Source: Leguminivora glycinivorella
Lineage: Eukaryota > Arthropoda > Insecta > Lepidoptera > Tortricidae
Assembly: GCF_023078275.1 (NCBI RefSeq)
Contig: NC_062982.1
Span: 3,670,501-3,734,500 of the forward strand
Direction of reading: 5' to 3'
Length of the DNA stretch: 64,000 bases
The notes under the pieces are model-generated. The model worked only from the letters and a program-made list of their open reading frames with translations, was not told the DNA's origin and made no database searches. Within the stretch, counting starts at the first letter, position 1. The number at the start of each line of letters is the position of its first letter. Shown here one piece after another: positions 22,102-30,660 of this stretch. The translations under genes and the position numbers were made by a program.

Positions 22102-23804
22102 GAACGCCGCCCGGACAACACTCCGGCAACCAGGGTAAGGCTCCTGTGCAGCTTGTGTTCGACACTGTAAGGGGAGGACAATAAATTTGGTTTAGGTGGG
22201 AGTTCTATTCGTTCAGAAATCAATAATCTCTCAAAAAGAGGAAACCAGGGTTGTGTAGGCCATAGTGGCACAACAACAATGCCCTCCGCTTTATCTGTTA
22301 TTATCTTTTGCAACATCCTAAGTATTAGACAAAATGGTGGAAAGGCGTAAAAGAAATACGACGACCAAGATATGGTAAACGCGTCGATATTGTACGCGTC
22401 AGGATCACGATGCCACGAAACAAATCTAGTACATTTTTTGTTTATTCGACTCGCAAAGAGGTCAATCTCTGGACTTTTGTTTAAAAAATTACAAATTTTC
22501 CGAAAGGCACTGTCGGCTAGCTCCCACTCAATGTCTGCATGTTTCCGGCGTGATTCTGCATCTGCTATATCGTTGTTTTCTGAACGAACGTACGAAGCAA
22601 ATATATGTATATCGCGTTCCTCGCACCATTGCCATATCTGTCGGCTTAATTCACTCAGATGTGGGAATCGAACACCACCCATGTGATTGATATATGAAAT
22701 CGCAGTGGTATTGTCTATCCTTAGCAAAATCTCACAATTTTTGTAATCTTTAGCAAATATTTTTAAACCAAAAAACGCGGCAGTTAACTCTAGACAATTA
22801 ATGTGTTGCCCAAGCTCATGACTGGACCACTGACCACTGGCTGTCATATCTGAGCAACTTGCTCCCCAGCCTGTTAGCGACGCATCAGAAAATATCTCTA
22901 ATTGATAATTTCCTGTCTTGATCGGATTACTACATGTTTCTATATTATATATCCACCAATCTAGATCATCATCTAAGCTACCCGGAATGCTAATGTATTG
23001 ATCATAGTCATCATTTTTACTTAAATAAAGAAATTTGATTCTTTCCAATCTCTTAGTATACAACCAGCCGTATGGTACTGCCGGACAAACAGAAACTAAT
23101 AATCCTATCAAATGTGCGAAATTACGAAGTTTACATCTTCGAATGGATTTGAAGTATAAAAGTTCGTCTTTAATCCTCTCTCGTTTTTCGCATGGAATAT
23201 TAATTGTCAAATTTGCAGAATTGAAACTAAACCCAAGAAAATTTGCCGTTCGACTTGGTGTACCTATTGATTTATCAACATTTATTGTAAATCCTAATGA
23301 TTCTAACAAGTCTTTCGTTACATTAAAGTTATGTAAGCAGTTAGAATACGTGTCACCGAAGAGTAACAAGTCGTCTAAGTAAACGACTGATAAAAAACCT
23401 TGATTGCGCAAAAACTGCACAACAGGACGCATTAACTTCGTGAATATGTACGGAGCAATATTTAGGCCGAATGGACATACCAAGAATTCGTATGTTTTGT
23501 TTTTCCAAAGAAATCGTAAATATTTTCTGTAATCAGGATCAATATTTATCGCAAAATAGGCGTCTTTCAAATCTATTGAACACATGTAAGCGTTTTTTGA
23601 TAAAAGTCTCATTGCTGTCCTATAATCTTCGAGTTTGAAGTGCGGGGTACATATAAACTTATTCAATGATTTTAAATTTAGAATGAATCTATTTTTTCCA
23701 TTACTCTTTTTAATAAGAAAAATACTGGACAAGAATTGATCCTGACACGGATCAATTCTTGTCCAGTATTTTACCAGCACTAATAAGTTTTTTGACTTCC
23801 TCGT
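22098..23804 (-). CDS. DIRS Pol: RT, RNase H and methylase-like domain
   Basis: The frame is open from 23804, with no convincing ATG at its start because it is the continuation of the upstream Pol segment. RT: SSIFLIKKSNGKNRF and ILNLKSLN near the start, CSIDLKDAYFAI (catalytic Asp), PFGLNIAPYIFTKLM, and the active-site box VVYLDDLLLFGD. RNase H: LEIFSDASLTGWGAS, with a later Asp in LRIDNTTAISYIN and the closing ENNDIADAESR. The C-terminal third (about residues 410-540) has EIDLFASRINKKC, AFTISWSSYFFYAFPP and WPTQPWFPLFERLL, the block that DIRS elements carry after RNase H and that is compared with DNA adenine methylases. It ends in a four-base overlap with the recombinase. Confidence 0.9.
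   Translation of the reverse strand, partial: TRKSKNLLVLVKYWTRIDPCQDQFLSSIFLIKKSNGKNRFILNLKSLNKFICTPHFKLEDYRTAMRLLSKNAYMCSIDLKDAYFAINIDPDYRKYLRFLWKNKTYEFLVCPFGLNIAPYIFTKLMRPVVQFLRNQGFLSVVYLDDLLLFGDTYSNCLHNFNVTKDLLESLGFTINVDKSIGTPSRTANFLGFSFNSANLTINIPCEKRERIKDELLYFKSIRRCKLRNFAHLIGLLVSVCPAVPYGWLYTKRLERIKFLYLSKNDDYDQYISIPGSLDDDLDWWIYNIETCSNPIKTGNYQLEIFSDASLTGWGASCSDMTASGQWSSHELGQHINCLELTAAFFGLKIFAKDYKNCEILLRIDNTTAISYINHMGGVRFPHLSELSRQIWQWCEERDIHIFASYVRSENNDIADAESRRKHADIEWELADSAFRKICNFLNKSPEIDLFASRINKKCTRFVSWHRDPDAYNIDAFTISWSSYFFYAFPPFCLILRMLQKIITDKAEGIVVVPLWPTQPWFPLFERLLISERIELPPKPNLLSSPYSVEHKLHRSLTLVAGVLSGRRS
23721..23770. repeat. Perfect 22-bp-arm hairpin at the Pol break
   Basis: AATACTGGACAAGAATTGAT then CC, loop TGACAC, then GGATCAATTCTTGTCCAGTA then TT. 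The arms are exactly complementary. The stop codon of the N-terminal Pol segment lies in it, and the RT frame takes over across it. Confidence 0.9.
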
Positions 23805-24222
23805 TCATACTCGTCTCGTGTGCAACCGACTCGGGTTTGTTAACAGGAATATTCGATTGAGATATACAATCCGATATTGGAATACGCACACCACGGACCC
23901 AAGACAATACGGTGGGATCCTTGGTAATGCCTAACCATACTTTATAAAAAAATTGAAGTCTACCAGCCTGAGGTTGTGTATCAGCATCCGATGCTAGCGG
24001 CGCGAGGTCCGGGTGTGCGGCCGCGGCGGCGGCGCTCGGCGGTCGCTCGCGCGGCGGGACGGCGGCGGCGGTCTGCGCCCGCCACGCGTGTAGCTCGTCC
24101 TCGCTGGCGTCTGGCGACTCTGGCGAGGCGGCGGCCGCGACGCCGACGACGGCTGCCCCCTCCAGTTTAAAGCCCTCGATGTCGACGGTCCTGCTCCTGC
24201 CTGTTGGTGCTTGGGCGTCCAT
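23752..24222 (-). CDS. DIRS Pol N-terminal segment, frame-broken from RT
   Basis: From an ATG at 24222 (MDAQAPTGRSR), 156 codons, overlapping the end of gag by about 230 nt in another frame. The first half is Ala/Pro-rich and very GC-rich. The second half (GRLQFFYKVWLGITKDPTVL, SWVRGVRIPI, then EEVKKLISAGKI) has the layout of the region just ahead of RT in DIRS Pol. It stops at 23752 inside a perfect hairpin; the RT proper continues in the +1 frame. I read both segments as one original gene split by that event, although a programmed shift cannot be excluded from sequence alone. Confidence 0.75.
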   Translation of the reverse strand: MDAQAPTGRSRTVDIEGFKLEGAAVVGVAAAASPESPDASEDELHAWRAQTAAAVPPRERPPSAAAAAAHPDLAPLASDADTQPQAGRLQFFYKVWLGITKDPTVLSWVRGVRIPISDCISQSNIPVNKPESVAHETSMNEEVKKLISAGKILDKN

Positions 24223-25129
24223 TTAGGCTTTGTGACAGTCGGTCTCAATTCTGCTCCGGTTTTAGTCATTGCTTTTATTGACTTCAGACTTTCTTGTAAT
24301 TCTTTACCAAAAAGCAAACTATCGCGCTTTAAGTCCTTAATATTATCCTTGATCTCCTTATTTAAACTAGGCACCAAGAAATTACGCCTGCTCTGAGTCT
24401 CTGAAAAATGTAAGTGACATAATAGTCTACCTGTATCGCTCAGTGACTTTATGATCCCCTGTTTGTTGTTGTCTAAAGTTGAATCTGTTGTCAAGATATT
24501 CGACAATGTATTGGCAACTCCTGTTATAATAGTCGAGAGCAACTTTTGTTTGTCACTTAGAATATTATCCCGTTTTAAAACATTATCATTACACGCCACC
24601 TTAATCTCGGGATTGAGTATAGGAGCTTGCGCTAATTTTAAATTTTCTGGTATTTCGTAACGTTTTAAAATATCATTCTTAATATCGTCCTTCATACCAT
24701 TAACTAGAATGTCGGACCATCTCGTCGAGATATCGTCGTGAATGCAAGGACCAAATGTTTCTTCTTTTACGGGCTCATCGCCCAACAAACATAATAAACC
24801 GGGATCAAGCGCGGTCACAATCGGCGTAGATTCTTGTAAACCAATTTGTTCACCGGTCACCTGTGTGGTGGTAGCTGCGGATGTAGGCGCGGGAGCGGGC
24901 GCAGCCGGCGTGGTGGTCGCGGCCGCGGGCGCGCACGCCGGCGCGGCGGCGGCGGCGGGTGCGGGAGGGGGCGCGGGGGCCGGCGCGTCCACCGCGCGGG
25001 GCCCGGCGGCGCTTCTATTCTGTATGACCACCGATCGCAGCCCGCCAGCAGCAGGCAGCGCACCCGACGTTGAAGCACCGACCTCATCATCGGTTAAGTC
25101 GTATACAGTATTGTTGGTCAATGGGGATT
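23994..25129 (-). CDS. DIRS Gag, main exon
   Basis: The frame is open from just upstream and has no ATG near its beginning (codon 25121 is TTG), which fits an exon entered by splicing at 25129/25130. About 375 residues: an acidic start (VYDLTDDEVGAST), a long Ala/Pro/Thr-rich linker, then a conserved-looking core (ALDPGLLCLLGDEP, STRWSDILVNGM, ILNPEIKVACND, NNKQGIIKSLSDTGRLLCHL) and a very basic, Pro/Arg-rich tail (SRPPPRQSRQTPARTSY) suited to nucleic-acid binding. No CCHC zinc knuckle is visible, as in other DIRS Gag proteins. The role would be packaging of the element RNA. The final 230 nt are read in two frames. Confidence 0.8.
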
Positions 25130-25765
25130 CTGTAACAATACGGTCAAATACCCTTCACAATGTTGCTCTAATTTCAGCAACAAAAAATAAGTGTCCATTA
25201 TCTTTGACCCTTATCTCTAGACATAATGTTTTCAATCAGAGACCAACGCTTATACTGGTCAGACATCATAAGCGGCTCGGTGATCTTTGTGAATTGCCCA
25301 TTTGGTAGGGTAATAGGTAGTGTTTCTACCGCCTACTTCCTCGATGTTGGATGTTATACTATAACTACGTACGTATCTACATACGTATCTACATATCTAT
25401 ATACCTACGTATAGTACACATATAAGCCGTTGTAATTAACGTAATTAATGTTCTTAGACATAGGCAGTCGTGCTACAGTCTCGCGGACTGTAGTCTAGAC
25501 TGATAGCATTGACAATTTGCCGCAACCAGGTATTTTACCTATAGTATTCCGGCATAGCCTCACGGACTGATGCTCTAGGAATATATGTGCTTCCCTTTTA
25601 CACAGCGATCAACCTCTCGGATTGAACTGAAGGTATAAATTAGGGTCGGTAATAGCCTTACAGACTATACTCATTGCACAATGTATCTATTTAATAAAAC
25701 AAAGCTGGCATGTACATAGGACACATTCTATCAAATTATTAGACGAAGATAACTGAAAATCTTAC
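25130..25765 (-). other. Predicted 636-nt intron in the DIRS leader
   Basis: The donor is GAAG/GTAAG at 25766/25765 and the acceptor GTTACAG/AATCC at 25130/25129. Exon 1 ends in phase 1 (one base, G), and the two first bases of the main exon (AA) complete a Glu codon and keep the Gag frame open. The intron contains stops in the Gag frame. It also holds four spaced copies of a CTCnCGGACT-like motif (25485, 25560, 25615, 25660). Splicing is inferred from sequence only. Confidence 0.6.
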
Positions 25766-25982
25766 CTTCATATTGCGAATCCTCTAGCAAGGGATCGGGC
25801 TCACCGATATCTTGGTCCGCATACTCATATTCATTATCTGTATATGAGGACGTACTAGGGCTATAACTACGATGACGGCGCCTGCGACGAATCTTCAATC
25901 TTTTCCTCTCGAGACTTCGGATTTTTCTTTCCAAGTAATCTTCCTCACGATGTTTGCGTTTTCCCATTTTATCCGCAAACAC
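25766..25982 (-). CDS. DIRS Gag first exon, basic N-terminus
   Basis: From ATG at 25982 (alternative ATG 15 bases on, before GKRKHREED), 72 complete codons plus one base. It begins with Lys/Arg-rich clusters (GKRKHREEDY, LKIRRRRRHRSYSPS) that would serve as a nuclear localisation signal, includes an RS-like piece, and ends acidic (DQDIGEPDPLLEDSQYE). It reads through the donor for 11 codons before a stop, so an unspliced transcript would give an 83-residue product. A nuclear targeting signal would make sense for an element whose recombinase must act on chromosomal DNA. Confidence 0.6.
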
Positions 25983-26061
25983 AAAACACTACACTAAACT
26001 TAGTAAAAACACAATTATTTCACTAACAAAGGAAAAGTACGTGCACGATGGCCGCCACACA

Positions 26062-26190
26062 AAACGTGTATGAAATACCCCCAATTTAGGCGAGATATTT
26101 TTTTGTTAAAAATGTTACTCTAAAATTGTGTACGATGGCAGCACATTCGCGTGCTACTACATGTAAAGTATAGTGTAATCACGAAGGGCG
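26062..26190. repeat. DIRS right inverted terminal repeat
   Basis: AAACGTGTATGAAATACCCC to GTAAAGTATAGTGTAATCAC, the inverse of 20697-20829. On the minus strand this is the upstream end, so the promoter should be here. I cannot place a TATA box or start site with confidence. Confidence 0.9.
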
Positions 26191-26297
26191 AATCACAGAA
26201 GTTTAATTCTAAATAATGCTTACCCTAAATTTAACATTAAATAGTAATTTAGTAAATACACACCTACGTGAATATGTGCTTAAACTAACTTGCTCGC

Positions 26298-26498
26298 GCC
26301 ACAGTATAATAAAGAGTACTATCGTACAGTATGGCCATTTCCGCTCCCCGCTTAAAGTGCCGCCCGGTTACCTCACAGTTACCGCCGGTCATAAACGCGA
26401 ACAGTCGACCTGTCATATTTCGCTCATACAAGCACGCGTTCACCTACATGAGCTTAAACTGTGTGCTAGGAACGCGCCTCTTTCAGATATATTTTAGT
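26298..26498 (+). repeat. Family I repeat, left part of a split copy
   Basis: It matches 15613-15810 and breaks off at CTCTTTCAGATATATTT. The missing right end (ATATTTGATCGCCAGTGTCC) reappears at 26984-27012, after a LINE-like insertion. Confidence 0.75.
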
Positions 26499-26504
26499 TT
26501 AGTT

Positions 26505-26983
26505 CTTTGCTTAGTTTATTAAGTCCGGGACCCACTGAAAATCAGCGCTTCGGCATGCCGTGGCAATATGCTGAGTGGGCTCCCAATTTAACATCTAGAT
26601 TGAGTTGTATTTATCTCTGTTATATTTGTCCAAACCAAAGACATATGTAACTCCGTATAGACGAGTAAGGTCTAAGAAAAAAGCGTACCTCAAAGTCATA
26701 GAGAAAGAGTAACGGTGGCCTAGATGGCGTTACACCTTTGGGGAACGCTCGGCTAGATGGCGCTAATATTAATATTTGACATTTTAACACATATCAAGCT
26801 AACAATATGGGCCAAATTGTCAAAACTGAGGTTCAAAAGTGTTAAACTTGTGTCGAGATAGCAGAGATGGCAGTCTATGCACTGTGATTACACATTTTCC
26901 TTTGACTGTAACACTATAACACTCGATCCTCTTTGGTCCAAACTGATGTTAAATAAAAAATATTCTATTCTATTCTATTCTAT
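26505..26983 (+). mobile_element. LINE 3' end with (ATTCT)n tail, inserted in family I
   Basis: It carries CATGCCGTGGCAATATGCTG then AGTGGGC, also found on the minus strand at 31560-31600. It ends TTAAATAAAAAATATTCTAT then four ATTCT units. The flanking family I copy is cut at ATATATTT, which occurs on both sides and is a plausible 8-bp target duplication. No intact reverse transcriptase frame is present, so this is a 5'-truncated copy. Confidence 0.65.
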
Positions 26984-27012
26984 ATATTTGATCGCCAGTG
27001 TCCGAGATGTGC
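26984..27012 (+). repeat. Family I repeat, right end of the split copy
   Basis: ATATTTGATCGCCAGTGTCC then GAGATGTGC equals the end of the 15596-15845 copy. Confidence 0.75.
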
Positions 27013-27044
27013 TCGCGCTATCATAGCGTCTCTTTTATTAACAT

Positions 27045-27440
27045 GAGCGCGAATAATATCTTTTTCCCCTCACTAGCTCGGAAACACGTGTTTTGTCCTT
27101 TAATACCAGCGGATAAAAACGCATTTTATCCACTAGTGGGTAAAGTAATTTGACATTGAATAAAGTCAAATAAACTGCTTTAAAATTGATAAAAGTAGGT
27201 GAATCTGGTAATAAAGATGATTTACCAACTGTGGAACTACTGGAAGCAGTGATAAACGCATTTTTTTGCCTTGTAGTTTCCTCGCTATAGCGAGGGGAAA
27301 AGTTTTGTGTTACACTCGGGTGCAAATGTATTTTACTTCTCGTGTGTTAAAAAACTCGCAAGTTCAGGATTCTATTCTCGAACCACTCGCTTCGCTCGTG
27401 GTTCAACTATAGATTCCTTTCACACTATTGTTCGTTTCTA
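27045..27440. repeat. Unclassified inverted-repeat-rich element
   Basis: It contains the palindrome CCTCGCTATAGCGAGG (27277-27292), the partial hairpin GAACCACTCGCTTCGCTCGT then GGTTC (27380-27404), and mirrored words ATTTTATCCAC and GTAAAGTAATTTGAC also seen in the fold-back element at 8578-9545. A minus-strand open frame over it is not supported as a gene. Confidence 0.45.
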
Positions 27441-27686
27441 TGGGCGATAGTTCATCTGTTACTCGCTTTTGATGGCACCAGTGCCTTAGGAAATGCACAG
27501 AAACCTGGAGGTGCAATGTTATTTCGCTTTGAAATGAAACACAACGTTGAAAGTTGGTTTCTTGTGAACCTTTGCATAGGAAACCCTAAAATGAACTTTA
27601 GAATAACAAATAATGGCTTGTTATAAAAATATACGGTGTAACAATTTCTAAGTATAACAGAATAAGCGAGGTTTAATATATACGTT

Positions 27687-27890
27687 TTAAATACATACAA
27701 CATACATACATACAATCACGCCTGTATCCCATAAAGGGGTAGGCAGAACACATGAAACTACTAAAGCTTCAGTGCCATTCTTGGCAAATAAGGGGTTGAA
27801 AGAAAAACGAAACTGTGACATTGCAGTGACAGGTTGCCAGCCTACGCTGCCTACGCCACAATTTAACCCATATCCCATAGTGTACTTGAA
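27687..27890 (-). repeat. Family N retroposon 3' end
   Basis: The tail (CATA)n at 27690-27712 precedes ATCACGCCTGTATCCCATAA then AGGGGTAGGCAG, AAACTACTAAAGCTTCAGTG and TTGGCAAATAAGGGGTTGAA. The same order is at 61132-61273, where it is bounded by a 20-bp target duplication, so this is a retroposed family whose tail is a reiterated tetranucleotide on the minus strand. Confidence 0.65.
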
Positions 27891-28011
27891 TAAATGATAA
27901 GATTTTAAACGCTATAAACGTATGTTGTCAATGGAATAAACGACAAATTAAATGTCATAAAACAGTGATCGGCACTGACAAAACTTTAACAAAGTAACAA
28001 ATATAAATTAC

Positions 28012-28321
28012 TAGCTTTTACCCGCGAAAGTGTGTGTGTCTGTTTGTTTGTCCGTCTTTCACGGCGAAACGGAGCGACGAATTGACGTTATTTAAAATTG
28101 CAAACGGGACTTAATCGCGTATTTACTATGTTTTAAACACTATGTTTTAAACACTAACCTAATAACTTTGCAATTTTAAATAAGTATGTGTAAAAATCGT
28201 GAAAGTTTAAATCAGTGAATTGACGTTATTCTTTAAGTGGAGGTAGTTGAAGGGATGGAGAATGACATTAGGCTACATTTTGTCTTTCTCTAACGCGAGC
28301 GAAGTCGCGGGCAAAAGCTAG
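28012..28321 (+). mobile_element. Helitron-like element split by a 124-bp insertion
   Basis: The first part (28030-28092) carries GTGTGTGTCTGTTTGTTTGT and ACGGCGAAACGGAGCGACGA. The second part (28217-28321) continues from AAGTGGAGGTAGTTGAAGGG to GCAAAAGCTAG. The break is flanked by two copies of GAATTGACGTTATT (28079-28092 and 28217-28230). The 5' start is irregular, reading ACTAGCTTTTACCCGCGAAA, so the left end may itself be a rearranged junction with a second inverted end. Confidence 0.7.
28093..28216 (-). mobile_element. 124-bp family L insertion with 14-bp target duplication
   Basis: It contains CGGGACTTAATCGCGTATTT and GTGTAAAAATCGTGAAAGTT then TAAATCAG, words shared with 16975-17335. 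Flanking duplicates GAATTGACGTTATT are 14 bp, the size expected from target-primed retroposition. A tandem TATGTTTTAAACAC pair lies inside. Confidence 0.7.
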
Positions 28322-28500
28322 TCCATACTAAAATTATAAATGGGAAAGTGTGTGTGTCTGTGTGTTTGTCCGTCTTTCGCCGCAAAACGGAGCGACGAAT
28401 TGACGTGATTTTTTAAGTGGAGATAGTTGAAGGGATGGAGAGTGACATAGGCTACTTTTTGTCTCTTTCTAACGCGAGCGAAGCCGCGGACAAAAGCTAG
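28322..28500 (+). mobile_element. Helitron-like element directly abutting the previous one
   Basis: It is 179 bp from TCCATACTAAAATTATAAAT to ACAAAAGCTAG, followed by T. The CTAG of the preceding copy (28318-28321) touches the TC of this one with no spacer. Confidence 0.75.
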
Positions 28501-28599
28501 TAACTAATATAATTTAATGTATTAATCCGTTTTCTGTCACTTTATTCGAACTCGGGTAGATCCATTCTCCTTTAAGGTTGGTTATATAAAAAATAATAT

Positions 28600-29070
28600 C
28601 TGGGCAACCGAGCTTCGCTCGGTTCTGTTTCGTATCCTTGACATGTGTCGCCATCTAGTTCAAAAATGAATAGTACCTACATCGAGCGAAAGAATTCTCA
28701 GCCTTAACAACACAACTACTCCACACGAGATGGCGCGCATTTCGCCACAAAAACTCAAATAGTGTATTTTCTATTCGTTTTAGCCTTGACCTGTGTCGCC
28801 ATCTAGTGTTTGCAATAAATAGTACTTACATCAACCGAAAGAATTCTGTCTTAACAGTACAACTACTGCACACGAGATGGCGCGCGAAGAAAAACGCATG
28901 AAAACTCGAAAATTCGCGTTTTCCGGGACCTAAGGATAAGTTAGACCGATTTTTCACCCCCAAAAACCCCCACATAACAAATTTCTGCGAAATCGTTAGA
29001 GCGGTTTCCGAGATCGTCAGTGTAAATAAATATATATATAAATAAATAAATAAATATACAAGAATTGCTC
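28600..29070 (+). repeat. Dispersed repeat with internal duplication
   Basis: CCGAGCTTCGCTCGG forms a hairpin at 28609-28623. Two diverged copies of a 150-bp unit follow: TGTGTCGCCATCTAGT near 28643 and 28793, then GAAAGAATTCT near 28687 and 28837, and CACGAGATGGCGCGC near 28724 and 28870. It ends in (TAAA)n/(TATA)n near 29025-29055. The unit belongs to no class I can name safely. Confidence 0.55.
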
Positions 29071-29239
29071 GTTTAAAAGTATAAGATATGACCTGAAAGA
29101 TAATCAACCTTGTAGCAGAATCGATTTACCCAAGTTTGAAGTTAAGCGACACATTTATCCTGTAAGCTTCTCTATTTGGTCTGATCTTTCTAAAATGATA
29201 TTACGTGACAACGCTCCAAATGTCACGTTTAATAATAAA

Positions 29240-29565
29240 TGTGTTTCATTTATTTATTCGGTGAGTAAGGCTGCCAGAGCTCAACGAGGGTGCGGTGTGC
29301 TGATGACGGGAGGACTTACGGAACTGACTTATTCCGTCTATTGTCCTTTGAGTCGTCGGCAACCCGAACCCTCCTTGGAACTTGTGCACTCCTTTTTACT
29401 GTGTATTTAACACAGCAAAAGGGAATGTACAAGTTTCTAATGGGGTGGCAACGCGCATGTGACACTCTTCGAGTTGAAGGCGTCCATAGGTTACGATGAC
29501 CGCTTTCCATCAGGCGGGCCGTACGCTTGTTTGCCACCGACGTAGTATAAAAAAAATTGTATTTA
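29240..29565 (+). repeat. Dispersed repeat family A, reference copy
   Basis: GAGTAAGGCTGCCAGAGCTC, GGGTGCGGTGTGCTGATGAC, TCCGTCTATTGTCCTTTGAG, CGTCGGCAACCCGAACCC, a GTGCACTCC/GGAATGTAC inverted stretch, CGCGCATGTGACAC, and GTTTGCCACCGACGTAGTAT then A8. The A-rich end fixes the orientation. Overlapping open frames on both strands are not genes. Confidence 0.75.
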
Positions 29566-29772
29566 ATTTAATTAGCCTACGCTTAACAAAACCTTAAAGC
29601 TGAATTGATAATGAAATATACAAATATAAGTACCATAAAATTAATTAGATTTTGATCTTAAACACGTTTCTTAGTTGACCTGACATTTCTAAATGATACC
29701 TATTAAGTAACAAATCTAATATCACGCTCGAATCGTCACGTCAAATAATAATTGTGTTTCATTTATTTACTA
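29566..29772. other. No recognisable feature
   Basis: AT-rich, no supported gene. Confidence 0.4.
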
Positions 29773-29951
29773 CTAGCTTTCTCCCACGGCTTCGCTCGCG
29801 TTAGAAAGAGACAAAAACTAGCCTATGTCACTCTCCATCCCTTCAACTATCTCCACTTATAAAATCACGTCAATTCGTCGCTCCGTTTTGCCGTGAGAGA
29901 CGCACAAACAAACAGACACACACACTTTCGCACTTATAATATTATTATGGA
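29773..29951 (-). mobile_element. Helitron-like element, reversed, complete
   Basis: On the minus strand it runs from TCCATAATAATATTATAAGT to the 3' end AGCTAG, with the hairpin word GCGAGCGAAGCCGTGGGAG before it. It is 179 bp, between A and T. Confidence 0.75.
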
Positions 29952-30311
29952 TATAATTTAATTAGACTACGCTTTGTTCTTATATTTATTTCGTTCCTAG
30001 AAATATTTTTCTCTCCAAACGAATTTAGTTTTTGTATTTCAACATTAATTTTCAAACTAAAATTTATTTCTGTTTATCTCCTAAAAATACAAATTTAATC
30101 CAAACCACAAAGCAAATGTAGGCTGTTTAGGGATTATTTAGACAGTTTCACAGAATTACGCAAGCCCTAAATTATTTTAATTACACGAATGCTTTGCTGA
30201 GATAACATAATTACGTTAATGTTACTGAAATGTATCATCTGTGCAGCTTATCGCGTCATAAACAGTTTTGAACAGTGATTATATTCATATTTTATGATGA
30301 AAACTAGTTAA
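29952..30311. other. No recognisable feature
   Basis: AT-rich, no supported gene. Confidence 0.4.
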
Positions 30312-30554
30312 TCCAGACTAATATTATAAATGGGAAAGTGTGTGTGTCTATTTGTTTGTCCGTCTTTCACGGCAAAACGGAGCGACGAATTAACGTAATT
30401 TTATAAGTGGAGATAGCTGAAGGGATGGAGAGTGGCATAGGCTACTTTTTGTCTCTTTCTGTCGCCCACTTCCCTAAAATGGGGGGTGGAATTTTATATG
30501 GAGCATTCCGCAATTTTAGAATTTGACGCGAGAGAAGCGGGAAGCAAAAGCTTA
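30312..30554 (+). mobile_element. Helitron-like element, longer variant
   Basis: TCCAGACTAATATTATAAAT to GCAAAAGCTTA; the last four bases CTTA depart from CTAG. About 60 bp of extra sequence near the 3' end (CACTTCCCTAAAATGGGG to GGAGCATTCCGCAATTTTAG) also occurs at 18773-18830, so two subfamilies with different 3' ends coexist. Confidence 0.65.
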
Positions 30555-30660
30555 AACCATAAAGACATCGAAATATATTAAACAAACTATCATACAGGAA
30601 ACATACTACTCAAATATCTATGTGTAAGATAGGTGATACTATTTTGTACCTATACTAGAA

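Larger units (their letters stand above)
20641..26207 (-). mobile_element. DIRS-type tyrosine-recombinase retrotransposon
   Basis: This is a 5567-bp element read right to left. Inverted terminal repeats lie at 20697-20829 and 26062-26190; the left end has about 45 extra bases. An internal complementary region (20918-21041) is the exact reverse complement of the left end (20641-20716) joined to that of the right end (26157-26207). The two halves share the trinucleotide ATT, and AAT is found at both element termini. Coding order is Gag, RT-RNase H-methylase-like Pol, then tyrosine recombinase. Inverted terminal repeats plus an internal complementary region define the DIRS group rather than PAT or Ngaro. 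There is no target duplication, as expected for recombinase-mediated insertion. Frame breaks in Pol and the recombinase mean this copy is probably not autonomous. Confidence 0.92.

Noticed and set aside
24742..25308. 188-codon Ala/Gly-rich frame on the + strand
   Set aside because: Antisense shadow of the GC-rich DIRS Gag linker.
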